64,000 nt of DNA from Frankiales bacterium (GTDB taxonomy: Bacteria; Actinomycetota; Actinomycetes; S36-B12; CAIYMF01), in contig WGLY01000006.1 in the NCBI GenBank assembly GCA_016125335.1, positions 126,001-190,000 on the forward strand, read 5' to 3'. The position numbers were made by a program, and so were the translations under genes. Of the stretch, positions 1 through 7,112 are shown piece after piece. The notes below the pieces were generated by a model that ran no database searches, was not told the origin of the DNA, and was given only the letters and a program-made list of their open reading frames with translations. How positions within the stretch are numbered: the stretch's first letter is position 1; every line of letters begins with the position of its first letter.

Positions 1-60
1 AGGCCGTGCTGCCCCCGCGCGACTGAGCGCGATCGCCGCAGCACGACCGCACGCGCTCCC

Positions 61-256
61 GCGGTCGGTGTCGGTGTCGGTCGGTGTCGGTGTCGGTGTC
101 GGTGTCGGTCGGCGCCGAGCGACCGCAGCGCGCTGCGCGCTGCGCCCCGTCGGGGAGCGTGACGCGCGCGCGGTGTCGGTGTCGGTCGGCCCCGAGCGAC
201 CGCGTTCGCGCCGCGTTGCGCCCCGTCGGGCGCGTGACGCACGCGCGGTGTCGGTG
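61..256. repeat. GTCGGT tandem array plus two copies of a 75-77 bp unit
   Basis: From about 63 to 111 the DNA is a run of GTCGGT hexamers interrupted by TCGG tetramers. Directly after it, two imperfect copies of one unit follow: 115-191 and 192-255, each starting with CCGAGCGACCGC and ending with GTGACGC(G/A)CGCGCGGTGTCGGTG. The second copy has lost a few bases. No codon-like structure supports a gene here; the open frames across it are a product of the repeat. The stretch 1-379 otherwise holds only a 7-bp inverted repeat (321-337). Confidence 0.85.
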
Positions 257-320
257 CGCAGTGTCGCCCCGGCCGGCTCCCGTTCTGATGGCGCTGCTCG
301 CGTTCCTCGAGGGTTCAGCC

Positions 321-337
321 GTCCACACCCTGTGGAC
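321..337. repeat. Inverted repeat GTCCACA-CCC-TGTGGAC
   Basis: Perfect 7-bp arms around a CCC loop. The right arm with its next base, read on the minus strand, is CTGTCCACA, one base from the actinobacterial DnaA-box consensus TTGTCCACA; the left arm is two bases away. It lies about 45 bp upstream of the -35 box of the HNH gene, so it could equally be a regulator site for that promoter. No function can be assigned. Confidence 0.4.
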
Positions 338-379
338 AGTCGAGCGGCGAAATACGTTGGGATTGCTGGGGATTGGGGG

Positions 380-424
380 TTGCGCCTGTCAGGGGTCTCC
401 GATAGCATTCCTACATTCGTTCGA
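380..424 (+). promoter_or_regulatory. Promoter with LexA (SOS)-like box for the DUF222-HNH gene
   Basis: A -35 TTGCGC (380-385), a 17-nt spacer and a -10 TAGCAT (403-408) form a convincing sigma-70-type promoter. Immediately after the -10 lies TCCTAC-ATTC-GTTCGA (409-424), which matches 10 of the 12 fixed bases of the actinobacterial SOS box TCGAAC-N4-GTTCGA. LexA bound there would cover the start point. In mycobacteria, genes of the related 13E12/DUF222 family are known LexA targets, which makes the match more believable. The distance to the ATG at 454 leaves a leader of roughly 40 nt. Confidence 0.55.
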
Positions 425-453
425 ACCCCAGCCGATCCCGTGGGAGGTGCCCG

Positions 454-1977
454 ATGACCGTCGTCGACGACCGGGACACCGCCCCGGGCTTCCGTTCGGT
501 GGGTCTCGGGTTCCACCCGGACTGGGACGTGCACGACCCGATCGCGTGGCTGACCGGCGACCCGAGCGCACTGCTGCCTCTGCTCGACCAGCCCGTCGAC
601 GCGACCGACCTGATCCTGCTCGAGCAGGTCGACGTCGAGGCGATCACCGAGCCGGCCGAGCTGATCGACTACCTCTCCGTGGTGGGGCGGCTCGAAGCCC
701 GGCTGGCGTCATTGCGTCTGGCGGCGGAGGCGGCGTTCGCCGCGAAGTCGTGCCCGGACCCGAGGGTCAGCAGCTCGTACGCGGAGGCAGCGGCCGAGCA
801 GGAGGTCGCCTACGCCACCCGCAACAGCGCCTACGGCGCGTCGAAGGAGATCGAACGCGCACTCGCGCTCAAGGAGACCTTCCCGGGGTTCCGTGCCGCG
901 CTGGCCGCCGGGGAGATCACCGAGCGGCACTGCGCCGCCCTGGTCGACGCGACCCGGTACATGACCGACCCCGACGTGCTGGCCACGATCGAGACCGCGG
1001 CGCTGGAGAAGGCCCGCACCCTGACCGCCTCGGAGCTGCGCAAGCACCTCGACAAGCTCATCGCCCGCCACGACCCCGCCGCGACCGTCCGCGCCCACAA
1101 GGCCGCGGCGACGAGGGACGTGTACCGGCAGCCGATCGGCGATGGCATGGCGTTCCTCGGTGTCACGCACCAGGCGCCCGTGATCGACGCCGTGTTCGAC
1201 GCGATCCAGGCCGCGGGCAAGGCTCTGCGCGCCCAGCGCGGCGGGGCCGAGGCGCTGCGCGCCGGGAACGACGACGCAGCGTCGGGTGCCTGCCGCGCGG
1301 ACGCCCTGGCTGCTCTGGTCCTCGGTGACCGGGGCGAGGACGGCGAGCTGGTCTACGACGCGTCGCGGACGCAGACCGAGCTGCACGTCGTGATGGACCT
1401 CGACACCCTGCGCGCGGAGCGCGACGGGCTCGCACTCCTGAACGGAACCCCGATCCCCGCACCCATCGCCCGTGAGGTCGCCGCGGTCGCCGACTGGTGG
1501 CGCCGCCTGGTCGTCGACCCGGTCGACGGCCACCTGCTCGACTACGGCACCCGCCAGTACCTGCCCGCAGCGCTGCGCGACCACGTGCTGCACCGCGACC
1601 CGATCTGCCGGCGTCCCGGATGCACGCGCCGCGCCCAGGAGATGGACCACGCCCTCCCGTTCCCCCAAGGCGCGAGCGACACCACCAACTGCGGCGGCCT
1701 GTGCTCGCGCTGCCACCAGGTCAAGACCGCGGGACACGCGACCATCGAGGACTGCGCCGCCGACGGCTCGGGCACGTGGGTCACCCGATGGCGACAACGC
1801 ATCCGCATCCCGGCCCAGCCCGTTCTCGAACCACCGCAACGACGAGCATCGACAGCCGTCGCACCAGGTGCCCGGCCCGGTGCCGCACACGTACGGCCCC
1901 ACGCCGATACGCCGGAGGGCGAGGCACCCGACCCCGGCGGGCGCACAGCCGACCCACCCGAGCACCCGCCCTTCTAG
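454..1977 (+). CDS. DUF222 / HNH endonuclease domain protein (13E12 family)
   Basis: 507 residues. The N-terminal two thirds is the helical DUF222 region; the C-terminal HNH nuclease motif lies at about 380-425, with paired cysteines (ICRRPGC, near residues 384-389), the MDH histidine and a second CSRCH pair that would hold zinc. The tail after 440 is proline- and arginine-rich and looks disordered. The ATG is preceded by GGGAGGTG at a normal distance. Such genes occur in many copies in actinobacterial genomes, often near repeats, and their biological role is still unclear; cleavage of DNA is inferred from the HNH motif only. An SOS-like box upstream suggests DNA-damage control. Confidence 0.9.
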   Translation: MTVVDDRDTAPGFRSVGLGFHPDWDVHDPIAWLTGDPSALLPLLDQPVDATDLILLEQVDVEAITEPAELIDYLSVVGRLEARLASLRLAAEAAFAAKSCPDPRVSSSYAEAAAEQEVAYATRNSAYGASKEIERALALKETFPGFRAALAAGEITERHCAALVDATRYMTDPDVLATIETAALEKARTLTASELRKHLDKLIARHDPAATVRAHKAAATRDVYRQPIGDGMAFLGVTHQAPVIDAVFDAIQAAGKALRAQRGGAEALRAGNDDAASGACRADALAALVLGDRGEDGELVYDASRTQTELHVVMDLDTLRAERDGLALLNGTPIPAPIAREVAAVADWWRRLVVDPVDGHLLDYGTRQYLPAALRDHVLHRDPICRRPGCTRRAQEMDHALPFPQGASDTTNCGGLCSRCHQVKTAGHATIEDCAADGSGTWVTRWRQRIRIPAQPVLEPPQRRASTAVAPGARPGAAHVRPHADTPEGEAPDPGGRTADPPEHPPF

Positions 1978-2051
1978 GGGGTGGCGCGCTCGGTCTCCGG
2001 CCGCGGGCTCGTTCTGCCACGCGGGCTCCCCGTCCCGCGCGGACGCAGGGA

Positions 2052-2106
2052 TAGGTTCGGTCCCGTGGAGGAAGCACACCGAGGCCGGACGACGCGGGGT
2101 CAGTGA
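2052..2106 (+). promoter_or_regulatory. Candidate -10 box and 13-codon leader ORF before the methyltransferase
   Basis: TAGGTT (2052-2057) is followed after 7 nt by GTG (2065), the geometry of a leaderless start in this window. That GTG opens a 13-codon frame (first residues MEEAHRGRTTRGQ) whose TGA at 2104-2106 overlaps the GTG start (2103) of the methyltransferase as GTGA. The overlap would couple the two. The methyltransferase itself has no strong ribosome site. The mini-ORF may also be chance. Confidence 0.35.
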
Positions 2107-2843
2107 CCTTGACTGAGTCCACGGGGAGCGTCTGGTCGGGCCTGGCAGCCGACTACGAGCGAGCGAGAAGCAGGGAGGACTCGCTCGACCGACTCGTCGA
2201 GTGGCCGGCGCAGCGGGAGATGCTCGGCGAGGTCCAGGGACTCTCCGTGCTCGACCTCGGGTGCGGCAACGGTGCGAAGCTCGCTGAGCTCGTCCGAGAC
2301 GGCGCGGCCGCCGCTGTAGGTGTCGACATCGGCGGGAGCTTCGTCCAGGCACTTCCACCAGGGCTCGAGCTCATCCACGGTGACCTCAACGAGCTGGGTT
2401 CGTTGCCGGCACTCACCGGGCGCACGTTCGACCGGATCCTGTTCCTGCAGTCCTTCGGGTACGCCCAGGACCCGGTCCGCATCCTGAGCGACGCGCGGGC
2501 CAGGCTGACCGATGACGGGTTCGTCCTGCTCACCCGGACCCACCCCGTCCGCTACGCCCTCGAGCGTTCGGAGCAGAACGGGACGACGCTGGGCGAGGAG
2601 TACTTCTCCCACGACACGTACACCTACCAGACCGCGTGGAACGAGCAGATCGCACTGACCAAGCGTCCCTACACGTTCGCCGACCTGCTCAACACCTTCA
2701 GCGCGGCAGGGTTCTGGGTCGAGGCGGCTCTCGAGCCACAGCTGTCCGACGAGGACCGGCGCCGTCACCCGCACAAGGGGCGATGGATGGACCGGTATCT
2801 CGGCATCATCGTCTTCCGGCTCCGGCCAGTCCCGTCGGTGTAA
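2103..2843 (+). CDS. Class I SAM-dependent methyltransferase
   Basis: 246 residues. Motif I, VLDLGCGNGAKL, lies at about residues 49-60 and a following acidic end of strand 2 (VGVDIGG) fits a Rossmann-fold SAM binder. The mid-region (FDRILFLQSFGYAQDPVRIL) and a post-motif with VLLTRTHP are typical of UbiE/Tam-like small-molecule methyltransferases. The substrate cannot be read from the sequence. The GTG start is the only in-frame start before the conserved core; the upstream base context suggests it may be translated by coupling to a short leader ORF. The next gene is a separate GNAT unit with its own promoter. Confidence 0.8.
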   Translation: MTLTESTGSVWSGLAADYERARSREDSLDRLVEWPAQREMLGEVQGLSVLDLGCGNGAKLAELVRDGAAAAVGVDIGGSFVQALPPGLELIHGDLNELGSLPALTGRTFDRILFLQSFGYAQDPVRILSDARARLTDDGFVLLTRTHPVRYALERSEQNGTTLGEEYFSHDTYTYQTAWNEQIALTKRPYTFADLLNTFSAAGFWVEAALEPQLSDEDRRRHPHKGRWMDRYLGIIVFRLRPVPSV

Positions 2844-2962
2844 CCCGGCCCGACGCCGCGGCCGGGGCTTACCGTCAGCCGGCTCCCGCCTCGATCCGGT
2901 CCTGGGCGTGCGCACGAGCAGCACCATGCCCGCTGCGGGGAGGGGGTCGTAGGGTCGGCGGC

Positions 2963-3400
2963 GTGGAGCTCGTGCTGCGGGAGACGACCCCCGAGGACCT
3001 GCCGATCCTGTTCGAGCACCAGCGCGACCCGGTGGCGGCCGCCATGGCCGCGTTCGCGTCGCGCGACTGGGACGCCTTCGTGGCCCACGAGGCGATGATC
3101 CGGTCCAACCCGGCGCTCATCCGCCGGACGATCGTGGTGGACGGCGAGGTGGTCGGCAGCCTCGGCTGCTTCGGCGACGAGCAGCGCGAGGTGGGCTACT
3201 GGGTGGGCCGCGCGCACTGGGGGCGCGGCATCGCCACAGCGGCGCTCGCCGCGTTCCTCGGCGAGGTCACCGAGCGGCCCCTGCTCGCCCACGTCGCGGC
3301 GACGAACACCGGCTCGGCGAAGGTGCTCGAGCACTGCGGCTTCGTCGAGGTCGCACGCGAGCAGACCGACATCGAGGAGATCGTCTACCGGCTCGCCTAG
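2963..3400 (+). CDS. GNAT-family N-acetyltransferase
   Basis: 145 residues. The acetyl-CoA binding motif A is clear at about residues 73-93 (GYWVGRAHWGRGIATAAL), followed by the C-terminal HVAATNTGSAKVLEHCGF segment typical of RimJ/RimL-like members. An open frame continues far upstream through the methyltransferase, but the GTG at 2963 is chosen because TAGGGT (2950-2955) lies 7 nt before it, the leaderless pattern seen throughout the window, and because homology-like sequence starts there (MELVLRETTPEDL). The acyl acceptor is unknown; it could be a protein N terminus, an amine or an antibiotic. Confidence 0.85.
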   Translation: MELVLRETTPEDLPILFEHQRDPVAAAMAAFASRDWDAFVAHEAMIRSNPALIRRTIVVDGEVVGSLGCFGDEQREVGYWVGRAHWGRGIATAALAAFLGEVTERPLLAHVAATNTGSAKVLEHCGFVEVAREQTDIEEIVYRLA

Positions 3401-3436
3401 TGCTGCCGGCGCAGTGACCGGGCGCCGCGAAGGGCG

Positions 3437-4201
3437 TCAGAGCGGCGTGACGTAGGCCCCGCTGATCCCGCCGTCGACGAGGAAGTTGCTCGCCGTGACG
3501 AACGAGGCGTCGTCGCTGCCGAGGAAGGCGACCGCGGCCGCGATCTCGCTGGCCTCCGCGAACCGTCCGAACGGGATGTGCACCAGCCGCCTCGCGGCGC
3601 GCTCGGGGTCCTTCGCGAACAGCTCCTGGAGCAGCGGGGTGTTGACCGGCCCCGGGGACAGCGCGTTGACCCGGATCCCCTCGCGGGCGAACTGCACGCC
3701 GAGCTCGCGGCTCATCGAGAGCACGCCGCCCTTCGACGCGGTGTAGGAGATCTGCGACGTCGCCGCGCCCATGGTGGCGACGAACGAGGCGGTGTTGATG
3801 ATCGAGCCCTTGCCCTGCCGCTGCATGTACGGGATCACCTCGCGGCAGCAGAGGTACACCGAGGTGAGGTTCACCCGCTGCACGCGGTCCCACGCCTCGA
3901 TCCCGGTGGTGAGGATCGAGTCGTCGTCCGGCGGCGAGATGCCGGCGTTGTGGAACGACACGTCGATGCTGCCGTACGTGTCGAAGGCGGTGCGGAACAT
4001 GCGGGCCACGTCGTCGGCGTCGGTGACGTCGGCCCGCACCGCGAGCCCGTCGACCTCGGCCGCGACCGCTCGGGCCGCCTCCTCGTTCATGTCGACGACG
4101 ACGACGCGGGCGCCCTCGGAGGCGACGCGCTGCGCCGTCGCCCTGCCGATGCCGCTGCCCCCGCCGGTGATGACGACGGTGCGCTCTGCGTAACGGTCCA
4201 C
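3437..4201 (-). CDS. SDR-family NAD(P)-dependent oxidoreductase
   Basis: 254 residues, classical short-chain dehydrogenase: TGGGSGIG at 12-19, NAG at 85-87, catalytic S139-Y153-xxx-K157 and the late PGPVNTP loop. It is the last gene of the permease/ligase/aldehyde dehydrogenase operon and starts with GTG only 5 bp after the aldehyde dehydrogenase stop. An alcohol dehydrogenase beside an aldehyde dehydrogenase and a gamma-glutamyl ligase suggests oxidation of a gamma-glutamylated amino alcohol (such as gamma-glutamylethanolamide) to the aldehyde; that is inference. SDRs with this sequence also act on sugars and steroids, so substrate specificity is open. Confidence 0.85.
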   Translation of the reverse strand: MDRYAERTVVITGGGSGIGRATAQRVASEGARVVVVDMNEEAARAVAAEVDGLAVRADVTDADDVARMFRTAFDTYGSIDVSFHNAGISPPDDDSILTTGIEAWDRVQRVNLTSVYLCCREVIPYMQRQGKGSIINTASFVATMGAATSQISYTASKGGVLSMSRELGVQFAREGIRVNALSPGPVNTPLLQELFAKDPERAARRLVHIPFGRFAEASEIAAAVAFLGSDDASFVTASNFLVDGGISGAYVTPL

Positions 4202-4206
4202 GGATC

Positions 4207-5574
4207 TCAGCCTTCCGTCGAGATGAACACGTTCTTGACCTCGGTGAACGCGTGCAGCGCGTCCGGTCCGAGCTCCCGGCCGAGGCCGGACTTCTTGAAG
4301 CCGCCGAACGGCGTCCAGTACCGCACCGAGGAGTGCGAGTTGACCGACAGGTTCCCGCTCTCCGTGGCCCGGGCCACCCGCAGCGCCCGCCCCACGTCGC
4401 GGGTCCAGATCGACCCCGACAGGCCGTACTCGGTCGCGTTGGTGAGACGCACGGCGTCGGCCTCGTCGTCGAACGGCATCACCGACACGACCGGGCCGAA
4501 GACCTCCTCGGTCATCAGCGGGTCCTGCTCGGACGAGGGCATCACGACCGTCGGGGGGAACCAGAACCCGCGGCCGTCCGGCACGCTGCCCTGGATGAGC
4601 ACCCGCGTGCCGTCGGGCAGGAACGACGCGACGGTGTCGCGGTGCGCCGCGCTGATGAGCGGCCCCATCTCGGCGGAGTCGAGCGAGGGGTCCTCCACCC
4701 TCACGCCGAGCACGGCCGGCTCCAGGAGGGCCAGGAACTCGTCCAGCACCGAGCGCTGCACGAGGATCCGCGAGCGGGCGCAGCAGTCCTGCCCGGCGTT
4801 GTCGAACACGCCGTAGGGCGCGGTCGCGGCCGCCTTCGCGAGGTCGGCGTCGTCGAAGACCACGTTGGCGCTCTTGCCGCCGAGCTCGAGGGTGACGGCC
4901 TTCACCTGCCGGGCGCAGCCCTCGGCCACGCGGATGCCCACCTCGGTCGACCCGGTGAACACGACCTTGCGCACGTCCGGGTGCGTGACGAACCGCTCGC
5001 CCACCACCGAGCCCTTGCCGGTCAGCACCTGGAAGACGCCCTCGGGCACGCCCGCCTCGAGCGCGAGCTCGCCGAGGCGCACCGCCGTGAGCGGGGTGAG
5101 CTCGGCGGGCTTGAGCACCACCGTGTTGCCGGCGGCGAGCGCAGGCGCGAAGCCCCAGCCGGCGATCGGCATCGGGAAGTTCCACGGCACGATCACGCCG
5201 ACGACGCCCAGCGGCTCGTGGAACGTGAGGTCCACGCCCCCGGCGACGGGGATCTGCTGGCCCAGCAGGCGCTCGGGCGCACCGGAGTAGTACGCGAGCA
5301 CGTCGCGCACGTTGCCGGCCTCCCACCGCGCGTTGCTGATCGTGTGCCCGGAGTTGCGCACCTCGAGCTGCGCGAGCTCCTCGAGGTGGTCGTCGACCAG
5401 GGCCGAGAACCGGCGCAGCAGCCGGGCCCGGTCGCCGGGGGCGACGTGGCGCCAGCTCTCGAAGGCCGACCGGGCGCGGGCGATCGCCGCGTCGGTCTCC
5501 TCGACCGACAGCGACGGGACGGAGGCGACGACCTCCTCGGTCGCCGGGTTCACGACGTCGTGCAGGGCGGTCAC
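4207..5574 (-). CDS. Aldehyde dehydrogenase (NAD(P)+), gamma-glutamyl aldehyde type likely
   Basis: 455 residues, full-length ALDH superfamily. Seen residues: N132 in PWNFP, general base E230 in LELGGKS, nucleophile C264 in the GQDCCA loop, and the late EVFGPV motif. The GTG start (MTALHDVVNPATEE) was chosen because the family N terminus begins there; the frame is open much further upstream but unlike protein. It would oxidise the aldehyde made in this operon (gamma-glutamyl-aminobutyraldehyde in polyamine routes, gamma-glutamylacetaldehyde in the ethanolamine route) to the acid. It sits 98 bp after the ligase gene and 5 bp before the SDR. Confidence 0.9.
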   Translation of the reverse strand: MTALHDVVNPATEEVVASVPSLSVEETDAAIARARSAFESWRHVAPGDRARLLRRFSALVDDHLEELAQLEVRNSGHTISNARWEAGNVRDVLAYYSGAPERLLGQQIPVAGGVDLTFHEPLGVVGVIVPWNFPMPIAGWGFAPALAAGNTVVLKPAELTPLTAVRLGELALEAGVPEGVFQVLTGKGSVVGERFVTHPDVRKVVFTGSTEVGIRVAEGCARQVKAVTLELGGKSANVVFDDADLAKAAATAPYGVFDNAGQDCCARSRILVQRSVLDEFLALLEPAVLGVRVEDPSLDSAEMGPLISAAHRDTVASFLPDGTRVLIQGSVPDGRGFWFPPTVVMPSSEQDPLMTEEVFGPVVSVMPFDDEADAVRLTNATEYGLSGSIWTRDVGRALRVARATESGNLSVNSHSSVRYWTPFGGFKKSGLGRELGPDALHAFTEVKNVFISTEG

Positions 5575-5672
5575 GGGGGTCCTCTCGGTGCCGGGTCGGC
5601 GGGGTGGGTCCGACGTGGCTGATCCTGCCGCCGCGGCCCGGGACGTCGCCCGCCGGGGCCCGGCGGCGGGGC

Positions 5673-7040
5673 TCAGAGCCGCTCGAAGCCGCGGTAGCGC
5701 TCCCAGTCGGTGACGGTCCGTGCGAAGGCCTCGAGCTCGATGCGGCCCATGTTCGTGTAGTGCTCCTGGACCTCCGCGCCGAACGTCTCGGCGACCCACT
5801 CGGAGCCGGACCACAGCGCCACGGCGTCGTCGAGCTGCCACGGGACCCTCTCGCCGCCGGAGGCGTAGGCGTTCCCGGTGTACTCCGGGCGCAGCTCCAT
5901 CCCCTTCTCGATGCCGTCGAGGCCCGCGGCGACCATCGCGGCCACGGCCAGATATGGGTTGACGTCGCCGCCGGGCACCCGGTTCTCCAGCCGAAGGCTC
6001 GCGCCGCCGCCCACCAGGCGCAGCGCGCAGGTGCGGTTGTCGCGGCCCCACTCCACCGACGTCGGGGCGAACGACCCGGGGGCGAATCGCTTGTAGGAGT
6101 TGATGTTCGGCGCGAACAGCAGGGAGAGCTCGCGCAGATGCGCCAGCTGCCCGGCGATGAACTGGCGACCCACGTCGGACAGCCCGTGCTCCTCGTCGGC
6201 GTCGTCGGCCATCACCAGCGAGCCGTCGGTGCCGCGGAAGGACAGGTGGACGTGGCAGGAGTTCCCCTCGCGCTCGTCGTACTTCGCCATGAAGGTGATC
6301 GCCCTGCCCTCCTGCGCGGCGATCTCCTTGGCCCCCGTCTTGTAGACGACGTGGTTGTCGCAGGTGCGCAGCGCCTCGTCGTAGAGGAACGCGATCTCGT
6401 GCTGCCCGAAGTTGCACTCGCCCTTGGCGCTCTCGACGGTCATGCCCGCACCGGCCATGCCGAGGCGGATCCGGCGCAGCAGGGGCTCGACGCGCGAGGT
6501 GCCGATGATGGAGTAGTCGACGTTGTAGAGGTTGGCCGGGTGCATGCCGCGGTACCCGCTGCGCCAGGCGTCCTCGTAGGTGTCGTCGAACACGATGAAC
6601 TCGAGCTCGGTGCCGACGTACGCGGCCATGCCGGCGTCGGCGAGGCGCGCGAGTTGGCGCTTGAGCACCTGGCGCGGCGAGGCGACGACGTCGCTGCCGT
6701 CCAGCCACACGACGTCGGCCTGCACCATCGCGGTGCCGGGGTGCCACGGCACGCGGCGCAGCGTGGCCAGGTCGTGGGCCATGACGAAGTCGCCGTAGCC
6801 CGCGGTCCAGCTCGACATGGCGTAGCCGTCGACGGTGTTCATGTCGACGTCCACGGCCAGCAGGTAGTTGCAGCCCTCCGTGCCGTGCGGCAGCACGTGC
6901 TCCACGAAGTACGGCGCGTGGACCCGCTTGCCCTGGAGCCGGCCCTGCATGTCCGTGATCGCGACGATCACGGTGTCGATGGCGCCCGCGGCCACCTCGG
7001 TCCTCAGCTGCTCGACCCCGAGCGTGCTCTGGCTGGACAT
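5673..7040 (-). CDS. Glutamine-synthetase-family gamma-glutamyl amine ligase (GlnA3/GlnA4/PuuA-like)
   Basis: 455 residues, complete type I glutamine synthetase fold: GKRVHAPYF near the N terminus, the E-x-E metal ligands (GTELEFIVFD), NFGQHEIAF, the ATP loop with SCHVHLSF, NSYKRFAPGSFAP, RLVGGGAS and the terminal catalytic E region (ENRVPGGDVNPYLA). Context argues against biosynthetic GlnA: it is flanked by an APC permease and an aldehyde dehydrogenase and has no GlnB/GlnD neighbours. In Streptomyces such paralogues condense glutamate with polyamines (GlnA3) or ethanolamine (GlnA4). ATP-dependent gamma-glutamylation of an imported amine is therefore the best reading. The ATG has AGGAGGAG upstream; the permease gene is separated by a strong hairpin. 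Confidence 0.88.
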   Translation of the reverse strand: MSSQSTLGVEQLRTEVAAGAIDTVIVAITDMQGRLQGKRVHAPYFVEHVLPHGTEGCNYLLAVDVDMNTVDGYAMSSWTAGYGDFVMAHDLATLRRVPWHPGTAMVQADVVWLDGSDVVASPRQVLKRQLARLADAGMAAYVGTELEFIVFDDTYEDAWRSGYRGMHPANLYNVDYSIIGTSRVEPLLRRIRLGMAGAGMTVESAKGECNFGQHEIAFLYDEALRTCDNHVVYKTGAKEIAAQEGRAITFMAKYDEREGNSCHVHLSFRGTDGSLVMADDADEEHGLSDVGRQFIAGQLAHLRELSLLFAPNINSYKRFAPGSFAPTSVEWGRDNRTCALRLVGGGASLRLENRVPGGDVNPYLAVAAMVAAGLDGIEKGMELRPEYTGNAYASGGERVPWQLDDAVALWSGSEWVAETFGAEVQEHYTNMGRIELEAFARTVTDWERYRGFERL

Positions 7041-7065
7041 CTCGTCGTCTCCTCCTACGCGTCGA

Positions 7066-7097
7066 GGGCGGGGGTCGCGTCGCCGCGACCCCCGCCC
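7066..7097 (-). terminator. Perfect GC-rich hairpin between permease and gamma-glutamyl ligase genes
   Basis: Arms GGGCGGGGGTCGCG and CGCGACCCCCGCCC pair over 14 bp without mismatch around a TCGC loop. It lies 15 bp after the permease stop and 25 bp before the ligase start, with no T run. In an otherwise continuous operon it could be a partial terminator or an mRNA stabiliser that sets the permease:enzyme ratio. Confidence 0.6.
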
Positions 7098-7112
7098 CCC
7101 TGGCTCGCTCGT

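Noticed and set aside
61-112. CRISPR-like array
   Set aside because: The repeats are 6-4 bp direct units without spacers; no cas genes are in the window.
321-337. Replication origin with DnaA boxes
   Set aside because: Only one imperfect inverted pair and no dnaA, dnaN, A/T-rich region or further boxes.
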